From positions 16,985-80,984 of the forward strand of contig NZ_JANFAK020000017.1 in the NCBI RefSeq assembly GCF_024721315.2: DNA of 64,000 bases. The letters are read 5' to 3'. Made by a program: the position numbers and the translations under genes. Positions 1 through 8,700 of this stretch are shown here, piece after piece; position 1 is the stretch's first letter, and the number at the start of each line of letters is the position of its first letter. A model generated the notes under the pieces. It had not been told where the DNA came from, searched no databases, and saw only the letters and a program-made list of their open reading frames with translations. This DNA comes from Streptomyces sp. Isolate_45 (lineage in GTDB: Bacteria; Actinomycetota; Actinomycetes; Streptomycetales; Streptomycetaceae).

Positions 1-91
1 GTCGTACGGGCACCGGGGGTGGAGGGGGTGGAGTGGGCGGAGGGGGTGGCGGGGATGCCGGGGAGCCGCGGCGCCGGGGTGCCGAAGCCGG

Positions 92-985
92 TCAGCCCGT
101 CGCGTGGCGCATCAGCAGGTCCCGTAGCTCGCGCGCATGCCGTCGGCTGACCTGGAGCTCCGCCGACCCGACCCGGACGCTCGTGGTGCCGGAGTCCAGG
201 CGCAGTTCGTCGATGCGGCCCAGCGCCACCAGGTGCCGCCGGTGGATCCGGACGAACCCCCGGGCCGCCCAGCGTTCCTCCAGCGTCGACAGCGGGATCC
301 GGACGAGATGGCTGCCGCCGTCGGTGTGCAGCCGGGCGTAGTCACCCTGGGCCTCGACGTAGGCGATGTCCGCGATGGCGACGAACCGGGTGACCCCGCC
401 CAGTTCGACGGCGATCTGGTCCGGCGTGCGGTCGGCGACGGTCACCTCGGGGCCCGGCCTGCGCGTCCCCGGCGCGGCCGGGGCCCCGATGGCCGCGACG
501 GCGAGGGGAGCGGGAGGGGGAACGCGGGTCGAGGCCGCCGGTACGGGGTCCGGGAGCGCCGGGCATGCCGTGGGATCCGCCTGCGGCGGGGGATCGCCGA
601 GCCGGGCACGGGCCCGGCGGACGGCCTCGGCGAGCCGCTCCGGGCGCACCGGCTTGAGCACGTAGTCGATGGCCTTGAGGTCGAAGGCCTGTACGGCGAA
701 GCCCTCGTGGGCGGTGACGAACACGATGAGCGGCGGCCGGGCGAACCCGGACAGCAGCCGGGCGATGTCCAGGCCGGTCAGTCCGGCCATCTGGATGTCC
801 AGGAACACCACGTCGATGCCGTCGGGGCCCTCCGGACCGCTCTCCAGGGCGCGGGTGATGCGGCGCAACGCCTCGGTGGCGTCGGAGGCGCCCTCCGCGC
901 TGCTGACCCGGGGGTCCGAGCGCAGCAGGTAGAGGAGTTCCTCCAGCAGGGGCTTCTCGTCGTCGACGGCCAGGGCGCGCAGCAT
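92..985 (-). CDS. LytTR-family response regulator
   Basis: Cytoplasmic two-component response regulator of 297 residues. The N-terminal CheY-like receiver has the acidic pocket (DDE at residues 8-10) and a probable phospho-acceptor Asp63 in FLDIQM. A proline/alanine-rich linker of about 50 residues follows, then a C-terminal LytTR DNA-binding domain (about residues 190-290: FVAIADIAYVEAQGDYARLH, then FVRIHRRHLVALGRI). LytTR proteins bind direct repeats upstream of targets, usually under a membrane sensor kinase. No kinase gene lies immediately upstream; a partner could lie left of the window. The first 91 bases hold only a G-rich, GTGGAGGGG-like stretch downstream of the stop. Family assignment is firm; the signal and targets are unknown. 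Confidence 0.92.
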   Translation of the reverse strand: MLRALAVDDEKPLLEELLYLLRSDPRVSSAEGASDATEALRRITRALESGPEGPDGIDVVFLDIQMAGLTGLDIARLLSGFARPPLIVFVTAHEGFAVQAFDLKAIDYVLKPVRPERLAEAVRRARARLGDPPPQADPTACPALPDPVPAASTRVPPPAPLAVAAIGAPAAPGTRRPGPEVTVADRTPDQIAVELGGVTRFVAIADIAYVEAQGDYARLHTDGGSHLVRIPLSTLEERWAARGFVRIHRRHLVALGRIDELRLDSGTTSVRVGSAELQVSRRHARELRDLLMRHATG

Positions 986-1029
986 GCGCCGATTCTACGG
1001 TCGGGCCCCTCCCGCGGGCCGGGTCGAGC

Positions 1030-1075
1030 GGGGCCGCGGCGCACGGCCGGCCGGGCGGGAACGGTGCGCGGCCCC
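1030..1075 (-). terminator. Stem-loop after the SCO-repeat lipoprotein gene
   Basis: GGGGCCGCGGCGCAC pairs with GTGCGCGGCCCC with a short bulge. It lies downstream of the minus-strand lipoprotein stop and upstream of the response-regulator start. There is no U-tract, as is common in Streptomyces. Confidence 0.5.
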
Positions 1076-1119
1076 GGCCCAGGGGGGAGGTGGGCGGGGC
1101 CGCGCGGTCCGGGGTAGGG

Positions 1120-2061
1120 CTACTTGACGGTGATGAGCTTGCCGTCGGGGGAGACGGCGTACCAGGTGCCGCCGACGCCCTGCCCGTTGGTGTCACCGGG
1201 GTTCTTGTCACCGGTGAAGGTGTAGACGGGCCAGCAGTCGACGGTCTGCTGCTTCACGCCGTCCGGCCGGTCGAGCACCAGGTAGTTCTTCTCGATGATG
1301 CCCTTGGCGTTGCCCTTCTCCACCGGGGGCACGGCCGGCCACTTGGCGAGGCAGTCGCCGGTGCACTTGGAGACCATCGGCCAGGCGGAGTCCGGCTTGA
1401 AGCGGTAGACGGTCATGCCCTTGCCATCGACGATGTGGTCACCGAGCTTGGGGTCCTTGGCGACGGTCAGGGCGCCCGTGGCGGCGGCCGGGGCGGGAGC
1501 GGCGGAGGCGCCCTTCGCGGCCTTCTTGCCGTCGGGGGCGAGGGCGAACCAGGTGCCGCCGACGCCCTGTCCGTTGAGGTCGCCGGGCTTGGTGTCCTTG
1601 GCGAAGCGGTACGCGGGCCAGCCGCCCACCGTCAGCTGCTTGCCACCGTCCTTGCGGACCACCTCGCCGAGCAGGGACGCGTCCATGCCCGACGCGGCCG
1701 TGGCGTCGCCCGCGGGCACCACCGGCCAGGCCTTGGCGCAGTCGCCGTCGCAGTTCGAGGCCGGCGGCTTGGCGGTGTCCTTGTCGAACCGGTAGAGGGT
1801 GAAGCCGGCGCTGTCGGTGAGGACGGAGCCGAGCGTCTCGGTCGTGGAGGAGTTCAGCTGGCCGGCGGGCTTGGCGTCGTTGGCGGGGGCGTCCTGGGCG
1901 GGCTGCTCGCCGTACGGGTCCGACGCGGGAGCCGGGGCCGCGGCGGCGGCTCCGGCCGGCTTGGTGTTGTCGGACGCCTTGTCGGCCCCGCCGCAGGCCG
2001 TCGCCGTGAGGGTGACGACGATCGCGACCGCAGCCAGGGAAGTTCCGCGCTTGATGCCCAT
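1120..2061 (-). CDS. SCO-repeat (secreted repeat of unknown function) lipoprotein
   Basis: Exported lipoprotein of 313 residues. The start is placed at the ATG giving MGIKRGTSLAA, which has GGGAGA upstream; the longer reading frame lacks a site and would bury the signal peptide. The signal peptide ends in a lipobox-like TATAC, lipidated at Cys. After an Ala/Pro-rich spacer come two long repeats, each with paired half-motifs of the COG4315/Lipoprotein_15 type: GFTLYRF...NCDGDCAKAWP and GMTVYRF...KCTGDCLAKWP, each followed by a GQGVGGTWFA or GQGVGGTWYA end. The paired Cys (CxGDC) may form disulfides or bind metal. Family function is unknown. It is probably transcribed alone. Confidence 0.88.
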   Translation of the reverse strand: MGIKRGTSLAAVAIVVTLTATACGGADKASDNTKPAGAAAAAPAPASDPYGEQPAQDAPANDAKPAGQLNSSTTETLGSVLTDSAGFTLYRFDKDTAKPPASNCDGDCAKAWPVVPAGDATAASGMDASLLGEVVRKDGGKQLTVGGWPAYRFAKDTKPGDLNGQGVGGTWFALAPDGKKAAKGASAAPAPAAATGALTVAKDPKLGDHIVDGKGMTVYRFKPDSAWPMVSKCTGDCLAKWPAVPPVEKGNAKGIIEKNYLVLDRPDGVKQQTVDCWPVYTFTGDKNPGDTNGQGVGGTWYAVSPDGKLITVK

Positions 2062-2179
2062 GTTGATCTCTCCCACGTGTCGTGTCTGCCGGGTGTCCGT
2101 CGCCGGACCGCGGCAACTTGTGGAGGACACGGGGCCGGGGGAGGGATCCGTTCAGCCCGATCCGTATGACCTGTTTCAC

Positions 2180-3199
2180 TCACCCGCCGTCGAACCCGGC
2201 CCGCCGCAGGGCCGTGACCACAGCGAGGCCGAGGACCTGGTGTCCGGCGTCATTGGGGTGCAGGCCGTCCGCGAGGTGCTCGGATCCCAGCAGGTCACGG
2301 CCCGGCAGCAGGGCCAGCCGGCCGTCCCCGGCGGCGATCCGGTCGCGGGTGGCCCGCTCCATCGCGTCGCGCAGGGCGCCCAGGGTGGCGCCGAGGCGGT
2401 TCGGGGTGCGTTCGGCGTCGGGGCGCAGCAGGGGGGAGACGAGGAGCAGGGGGGTCCGGGGGTGGCCCTGGCGGATGAGGTCGAGGAAGGCGCGGGTGGT
2501 CTCGTACAGCAGCGGGGCCGAGTAGGGCACGCGGGACCAGCAGTTGGTGCCGAAGGCGAGGGTCAGGACGTCGGCGGGGAGGGCGGAGAGCTGCTCGGCG
2601 GTGGCGAGTTCTCCCCGGGCGGCTCCCGCGTACCCGAGGTTGACGGCGTCCCAGCCGAGGATCCGACCGGTGACGGCCGGCCAGCCGTGGGCGGGTCGGG
2701 TGGACCACCAGCCCTCGGTGATGGAGTCGCCGTGGACGACCCAGCGGGGGGTGGCGGGGGCGGGCGCGAGGGGGCCTCCGACGCCGCGCAGGCCCAGGAT
2801 CAGCGGGGACTGCGTCTCGGGCGGATGAAGGGTGAAGGGGCCGCTGCCGCGCGGGAGTTCGAGGCGTACGACGGACTCCGCCGCCGGCTCGGTGAAGACC
2901 TCGCCGAGCAGCCCGTGCCGGTTCCACAGGGCGAAGCCGTGCGCGAGGTCGCGCAGCGCGTCGGTGGGGCCGGGGACGGTCGCCCGGTAGCGGACCTCCA
3001 CGGCGTGTGCGGAGCGGGTGGTGAACTCCAGGCGCACCCCTATGGGGAGCGTGGCCCGTTCTCCGGTGTCCCAGGGCAGCCGCATGGTGTCCGCGGGGTC
3101 GGCGCGCACGGGCCGACCCTTGTCCAGCCAGGCGACCCCGCGCAGGAAGGGCTCGGGGTCCTGCCACGGGGCGTCGGGGCCCGGGCTCGGTTCGCTCAC
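2180..3199 (-). CDS. SGNH/GDSL-type hydrolase
   Basis: Predicted esterase or lipase of 339 residues. The N-terminal half (about 1-170) looks like a beta-sandwich. The SGNH hydrolase domain begins at HGDSITEG with the nucleophile Ser. It continues with NLGYAGAARGE (block II Gly), FGTNCW (block III Asn) and DGLHPNDAGHQ (block V Asp and His), so all catalytic blocks are present. There is no signal peptide, so a cytoplasmic location is likely. The substrate is unknown; relatives deacylate sugars or lipids. It is transcribed toward the lipoprotein gene, with a gap of about 118 bases that must hold the lipoprotein promoter. Confidence 0.88.
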   Translation of the reverse strand: MSEPSPGPDAPWQDPEPFLRGVAWLDKGRPVRADPADTMRLPWDTGERATLPIGVRLEFTTRSAHAVEVRYRATVPGPTDALRDLAHGFALWNRHGLLGEVFTEPAAESVVRLELPRGSGPFTLHPPETQSPLILGLRGVGGPLAPAPATPRWVVHGDSITEGWWSTRPAHGWPAVTGRILGWDAVNLGYAGAARGELATAEQLSALPADVLTLAFGTNCWSRVPYSAPLLYETTRAFLDLIRQGHPRTPLLLVSPLLRPDAERTPNRLGATLGALRDAMERATRDRIAAGDGRLALLPGRDLLGSEHLADGLHPNDAGHQVLGLAVVTALRRAGFDGG

Positions 3200-3229
3200 T
3201 CTTCGCCTCCGGTCGGCGGGTACGGATGG

Positions 3230-3312
3230 GGTTCGGGTTCGGGTGTGGGTTCAGGTTCGGGATCGGCTTCGTCTTCGGCTTCGGGTGCGGGTGCGGGTGC
3301 GGGTGCGGTGCG
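3230..3312. repeat. Hexanucleotide microsatellite (GGTTCG / GGTGCG family)
   Basis: The tract runs through variants of GGGTTC and then at least four consecutive GGTGCG units. It sits about 30 bases upstream of the SGNH hydrolase start (minus strand) in a 537-base gap (3200-3736) that otherwise holds only the permease upstream region. The reading frames across it give low-complexity Phe-Gly/Cys-Gly or Arg-Thr strings and are not credible genes. Confidence 0.8.
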
Positions 3313-3499
3313 CGGTGGCGCCGAGGCCGGCCGGGGGGCCGGGGCCATCCGTTGACCCGTACCCCGGACTGGCCCGTTCCGACCCCGGCGTGGGGACCGG
3401 CCGGGTCGGGGCGGGTGCGTCCGGCGGCACGTTCCGACAGATCTGACGAGGTGTCAAGAAACGACGCCGAAGTCCCTCGCGCAGTGATCGATCATCCGC

Positions 3500-3541
3500 G
3501 CGCAACAAAGGGCCATCCCGGACAGATCCGCGCAACGATCG
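3500..3541 (+). promoter_or_regulatory. Paired GCGCAAC motifs upstream of the permease (candidate Lrp operator)
   Basis: GCGCAAC occurs at 3500 and again at 3530, where it extends to GCGCAACGATCG and overlaps the 10-base palindrome AACGATCGTT. The 30-base spacing is close to three helical turns. Nearly the same words (GCGCAACGAATCG twice, GCGCAACGG once) lie upstream of the amidase/monooxygenase pair near 12952-13013. The nearest candidate regulator is the Lrp/AsnC gene just downstream of the permease. The motif is seen; the assignment to Lrp is inference. Confidence 0.45.
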
Positions 3542-3736
3542 TTCGCCAATGTGCAAGGATGGTGCATTACGGGCGGTATCACTCAGCTCGTAGGCTCACT
3601 CGCTGTACGTGGAGTGGCGTGGACCGCCTGCTCGGCGGTCCCCCATGCCCAGACCGGCTCGCCGCCGGCCTGCTCCTGCTCCGGACCGCTGCGGTCGACG
3701 CCTGAATCCCCACCCGCAGCATCGAAGGAGTCCCCC

Positions 3737-5191
3737 GTGCTCGAAACCGGCCAGGCGCCACCGCTCACCTCCGGGCCGCGCAAGCCTGCCCATCCCTTGC
3801 TGCGCCGCAAGCCGGTCGAGCAGCTGGTCGCCGAGGGCGGACAGGGCGAGGGCGGCTCGCTCCGCCGCTCCCTCACCATGTGGCAGCTGACGATGATCAG
3901 CATCGGCGCCACCCTGGGCACCGGCATCTTCGTCGTCCTCGGCACCGCCGCGCCCAAGGCGGGCCCCGCGGTGACGATCTCCTTCGTCATCGCGGGCCTG
4001 ACCGCGCTCTTCTCCGCCCTGTCCTACGCGGAGCTGGCCGGATCGGTCCCGGTCTCCGGGTCCTCCTACTCGTACTCCTACGCCACCATGGGCGAGCTCG
4101 TCGCCTGGATCTGCGGCTGGTGCCTGGTCCTGGAGTACGGCGTGTCCGTCGCGGCGGTCGCCGTCGGCTGGGGCGAGTACCTCAACGAGCTCCTCGACGG
4201 CACGATAGGCGTCACCATCCCCGAGGCGGTCTCGGCGCCGCTGGGTGAGGGCGGCTTCATCAACCTGCCCGCGCTGGTCGTCGTCCTCCTCGCCATGGTC
4301 TTCCTGATGCGCGGCGCCAAGGAGAGCGCCCGGATCAACACGATCATGGTCGCGGTGAAGATCGTCACCCTGCTGCTCTTCATCGGCATCGGCTTCCTGG
4401 GCATCAAGGCCGGCAACTACGCCCCCCTCGCCCCGCTCGGCATCACCGGCATCAGCGCCGGCGCGGCCACGCTGTTCTTCTCGTACATCGGCTTCGACGC
4501 CGCCTCCACCGCCGGTGAAGAGGCCAAGAACCCCAAGCGCGACCTGCCCCGCGCGATCATGCTCTCGCTGCTGATCGTCACCGTGCTCTACGTCCTCGTC
4601 GCCTTCGTCGCCGTCGGCGCCATGCCCTGGCAGGACTTCGAGGGCACCGAGGCCGCGCTCGCCCGGATCATGACCGACGTCTCCGGCCACACCTTCTGGG
4701 GCGTCGTCCTCGCCGCCGGCGCCGTCGTCGCCATCGCGTCCGTCGTCTTCGCCGTGCTCTACGGCCAGACCCGCATCCTCTTCGCGATGTCCCGCGACGG
4801 CCTCGTCCCCAAGGTCTTCGCCAAGGTCAACCCGAAGACCGGCGCCCCCCGCGCGAACGTCGTGATCGTCTCCCTCTTCTGCGGGACGCTCGCCGCCTTC
4901 ATCCCCCTGGGCAAGCTCGCCGACGCCACCAGCATCGGCACCCTCTTCGCCTTCGGCCTCGTCAACGTCGCCGTCGTCATCCTGCGCTACACCCGCCCGG
5001 ACATGCCGCGCACCTTCAAGGTCGCGCTGTTCCCCGTCACCCCGATCCTGGGCCTCATCACCTGCGGCTTCATGATGTTCAGCCTGGACACCCCGACGTG
5101 GGTCGTCTTCGGTGGCTGGATGGTAGCGGGCCTCGTGTTCTACTTCCTGTACGGCATCCGCCGCTCCCGACTGGCCACAGCAGAGAAGTGA
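3737..5191 (+). CDS. APC-superfamily amino-acid permease
   Basis: Integral membrane amino-acid transporter of 484 residues with about 12 hydrophobic segments, the usual size for the cationic amino-acid transporter/YfnA group. GTG at 3737 is preferred because GAAGGAG ends six bases upstream and an in-frame upstream extension has no membrane character. Family marks include the first helix region GATLGTGIFVVLGTAAPKAG (the substrate-binding glycine-rich unwound helix) and FFSYIGFDAASTAGEEAKNP. The next gene, an Lrp/AsnC regulator, starts 10 bases after the stop and is probably co-transcribed, suggesting amino-acid-responsive control. The specific substrate cannot be read from the sequence; an aromatic amino acid is possible if the shared upstream motif is meaningful. 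Confidence 0.9.
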   Translation: MLETGQAPPLTSGPRKPAHPLLRRKPVEQLVAEGGQGEGGSLRRSLTMWQLTMISIGATLGTGIFVVLGTAAPKAGPAVTISFVIAGLTALFSALSYAELAGSVPVSGSSYSYSYATMGELVAWICGWCLVLEYGVSVAAVAVGWGEYLNELLDGTIGVTIPEAVSAPLGEGGFINLPALVVVLLAMVFLMRGAKESARINTIMVAVKIVTLLLFIGIGFLGIKAGNYAPLAPLGITGISAGAATLFFSYIGFDAASTAGEEAKNPKRDLPRAIMLSLLIVTVLYVLVAFVAVGAMPWQDFEGTEAALARIMTDVSGHTFWGVVLAAGAVVAIASVVFAVLYGQTRILFAMSRDGLVPKVFAKVNPKTGAPRANVVIVSLFCGTLAAFIPLGKLADATSIGTLFAFGLVNVAVVILRYTRPDMPRTFKVALFPVTPILGLITCGFMMFSLDTPTWVVFGGWMVAGLVFYFLYGIRRSRLATAEK

Positions 5192-5201
5192 TCCACCCGC
5201 A

Positions 5202-5657
5202 GTGCGACTGAACGATCTCGACGAACGCATCGTGCACGCCCTCGCCGAGGACGCCCGCCGTTCCTACGCGGACATCGGCTCCGAGGTCGGACTCTCCGCC
5301 CCCGCCGTCAAGCGCCGCGTCGACCGGCTGCGGGCCGAAGGCGCCATCACCGGCTTCACGGTCCGCGTGGACCCCGCCGCGATGGGCTGGGAGACCGAGG
5401 GCTTCATCGAGATCTACTGCCGCCACAACACCTCGCCGGACGACATCCGGCGGGGGTTGGAGCGGTACCCCGAGGTGGTGTCCGCGTCGACCGTCACCGG
5501 CGACGCGGACGCCCTCGTCCAGGTCTTCGCCTCCGACATGAGGCACTTCGAACGCGTCCTGGAACGCATCGCGGGTGAACCCTTCGTGGAACGCACCAAG
5601 TCCGTCCTCGTCCTCTCCCCGCTGCTGCGCCGCTTCACCTCGGGCGCCCCGGCCTGA
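5202..5657 (+). CDS. Lrp/AsnC-family transcriptional regulator
   Basis: DNA-binding regulator of 151 residues, typical length. The N-terminal AsnC helix-turn-helix is RSYADIGSEVGLSAPAVKRR. The C-terminal RAM (ligand-binding) domain follows, including the EVVSASTVTGDADALVQVFA segment. It starts with GTG 10 bases after the permease stop, so the two form a transporter-regulator operon. Such regulators usually respond to the amino acid transported by the neighbour and often autoregulate. Candidate sites are the GCGCAAC motifs upstream of the permease. Family assignment is firm; ligand is unknown. Confidence 0.93.
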   Translation: MRLNDLDERIVHALAEDARRSYADIGSEVGLSAPAVKRRVDRLRAEGAITGFTVRVDPAAMGWETEGFIEIYCRHNTSPDDIRRGLERYPEVVSASTVTGDADALVQVFASDMRHFERVLERIAGEPFVERTKSVLVLSPLLRRFTSGAPA

Positions 5658-5687
5658 TCCGCCGGCGCCGGCCCGCCGCCCGCCACC

Positions 5688-5712
5688 GGCCCCGCCCCCT
5701 CGGGCCGGGGCC
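5688..5712 (+). terminator. Stem-loop after the permease-Lrp operon
   Basis: GGCCCCG and CGGGGCC arms around an 11-base loop, between the Lrp stop and the next start. It is short and has no U-tract. Confidence 0.4.
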
Positions 5713-5741
5713 TGTCACCGGGCCGTGTCAGGATCGGCGGC

Positions 5742-8700
5742 ATGAAGATCCAGATCCCGCTGCCGGCCCTTCCGCTCACCTCGGTCCTCTACACCGACTG
5801 GGCCCGCGCGCACGACCCGGCGGCCGAAGCGGCCGCCGTCGCGCTGCTCGACGAGGCCCTCGGCGGCTTCCACGTCGCCCATGAGAAGCCCGGCCGCTTC
5901 CTGGACGGCCTGGAGCGGCGCGTACGGACCCTGGATCCCGCCCACCTGCCCTGGTTCTGGGACACCATCGGCCACCGGCTCATCGCCTGGCACCCGCGCT
6001 CCGCCGCCCGCGCCTACGCCCTGGCCCGCACGGCCGAACGCACCCACGCGCTCCCCGTCGACCCGGACCACCACCGCGCCAACCTGCTCCTCTTCGCCCG
6101 CGCCGGCGCCCTGCCCGCCGCCGAGCTGAGCGGCCACCAGGCCTGGCTCACCGCCACCCTGGACGGCCCCGCCGCGCACGAGGAGTACGTACGCGTCCTC
6201 ACCGCCTGGGCCGCCTCGCCGGCCGGACTCCCCGCCGACCTGGCCCGCCGCGTCCGACTCTCCGCCCGCGCCGCCGGAGCGGACCCCGCCGAGGAGGCCC
6301 GGGTCCTGGGCCTGGTCCTGGGCGCCGCCCGCGGCAAGGACGTCCCCGACCGGCTCCTCGACGCCGCCCGGGACCTGCTCGCCGCGCACCCCCCGGGCGA
6401 CGACGTCAACGCCCTCCTCCTCGACCTGTTCCCCGAGACCCGGGGCGACGCCTCCGGCTGGCTGCGGCTCCTGGTGGCCTGCGGCGCCGCCGACGCCGCG
6501 ACCGCCGGACGCATCACCCCCGAGGGCGGCTTCGCCGCCTGGTTCGGGCAGTACACCCGCCGCTACTCGCACCGCCCCGCGGGCGGCGGTGGCGTCAGGC
6601 GGCAGCCGATGCCGCCCGAACTGTTCGACCTGCTGACCCGCTTCGCCCCCCGCACGCGCGCGGCCGCCACGCCCCTGCGCCTCCACGAGGACCGCTACCA
6701 GTGGCCCGGCCTGGACGCCGAACTGCTGGACGCCTGCCTCGCGGAGAACCTCCCCGTCGAGGACCCCGGCAGCGCCGTCGAGCTCGTGTTCCGCGACCCC
6801 GGACCGCTGCGCGACCTGCGGGCCCTCGCCGCCGACCCCGTGTTCGGTCCCCGCCTCGAAGGCACCGTCCACGCCGGGCTGCGCACCGGCGGCACCGCCA
6901 TCACCCGGCTCCCGGAGAACCCCGGCATCGCCGGCGAGGTCCGCGGCCGCGTCGAGGCCCTGCTCACCGCCCTGCGCGGCGGCGGCCTCGCGGCGGCCGA
7001 CGAAGCCATGGACGAGCTGCGCACCCTGCTCGACCGGCCCACCGCCCGCGCCCTCGACGGCATCGACGAAGCCCTCGGCGCCCTCGACCTGACCGGCCCC
7101 CTCGCCCGCGCCCTGCGGGCCGGACTGCCCGAGGAATGGGGTTGGCCCGCCCTGGAGGACGCCGTGGCGGAACTCGGCGGACCGGACCGGGTCACCGGAG
7201 TCACCAGCACCTGGCCCCTGCTCACCGTCTACGGACCCGACCGGGCCGTCACCGTCGACCACGCCGGCCCCCGCCACCGCTGCGCCTTCCGCCTCCCCGA
7301 CGGCGCGACCTCGCACACCGTCCACCACGTCGGCGGACAGTTCCTCGTCGCCTGGAGCACCACCCCCAAGGGCGGCTTCGGCGAGCACGCCTTCTGGACC
7401 GACCGCCCCGACGAGGTCTTCGAACCCGAGGACAAGCTCGGCCTGCGCCGCTACGGCGGCATGATCCAGGGCGGCCTCGGCTACCACTTCGCCACCCCCG
7501 ACGGCACCGGCCGCCACGACGGAACCCGAGTCCTGCGCCCCGGGGACCGCGACGGGATCGGCTCCACCGACGTCCAGATGGGCGACGGCCGACGGTTCTG
7601 GGGCTCCGACGTCTTCAAGGGCTGGAGCGGCTGGGCCCGCCTCGACCCCGTCACCGGCGCCCGCACCACCGACCGCGTCCCGCCCGCCTTCCACACCGCC
7701 ACCGAACCGCCGCCCGGCACCGAACTCTTCGGTGACCTCCAGACCCTCGCCGCCCTGCCCCCGGACGCCCCCGCCTCCCCCCTCGGACAGGACGGCGCCC
7801 TCGTCGGGTTCCGCGTCCTCAACCGCACCCCCCACCCCGGGCCCTCCCCCCGCGAGTTCCTCCTCGAAGGCGTCGACGGCCGCACCGCCGGGTACCGCAC
7901 CGCGCGCTACGGCCGCCGGCCCTGGGCGATCGTCCGCATGCCCCGGGGCGGCGAGGACGCCGTGCTCGCCGGTCAGGAGACCGTCCGCGCCCACGCCGCC
8001 GAGGACAACTCGCTGCTCTGGCAGGTCCACGGCTTCCCCGGCTCCGACCGGCGCCGCACCCCCGGCTTCGGCGAGGCGGCCGGCCCCGTCCCGCCGCCCG
8101 CCTTCTGGCACTTCCTGACCCCGCGCGACGAAGCCTCCTCCAAGACCCTGCGCACCGTCGACGACACCGCCGTACGGGCCCTGCTCGACGCCGCCCTGCG
8201 CGGCGACCCGGCGCCCGCGCTGCCCGGCGCACTCGAACCCCGCGTCGCCGAAGGCGTGGCCCGCGCCGCCCGACTCGCCGCCGATCTCCTGCGCCGCCGC
8301 CGCGAACTGACCCGGCGCGTCGCCCTGATGCGCGCCGAACCCGCCGTCACGCTCCGCGCCGAAATCCCGGACACCGTCCTCACGCCCGCCCTGTACGGGC
8401 TGCTCGCCGAACACCGCCGCTACCAGGGCCCCGTGCCCCAGCCGCAGCCCGCACTGCTCACCGCGGTCGCCGCCGACGGACGCCACCTGCGCGGGGAGAT
8501 CGACGACGACACCCGCGCCCTCGCCCGGCCCGCCGACCCCGACGACTGGGAGGTCCTCGTCGGCGGCATCGGGGCCGTCGCGTGGCGGGCCGCCGTCGAC
8601 ACCACCCCCACCGAGGAACGGGAGGCCCTCGCCGCCCTGCTGGACACCTGGAGCGGACAGCCCTTCGCCGAGGCGGGCGGCGCCTGGCGCACCGGCCGGG

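Noticed and set aside
3226..3705. Open frame giving a Phe-Gly/Cys-Gly repeat protein
   Set aside because: The repeat is the hexanucleotide microsatellite. There is no ribosome site and it runs into the permease leader.
3596..5230. 544-codon antisense frame across the permease
   Set aside because: The composition is Asp/Glu/Gly/Arg-rich shadow sequence; the plus-strand permease has clear membrane motifs.
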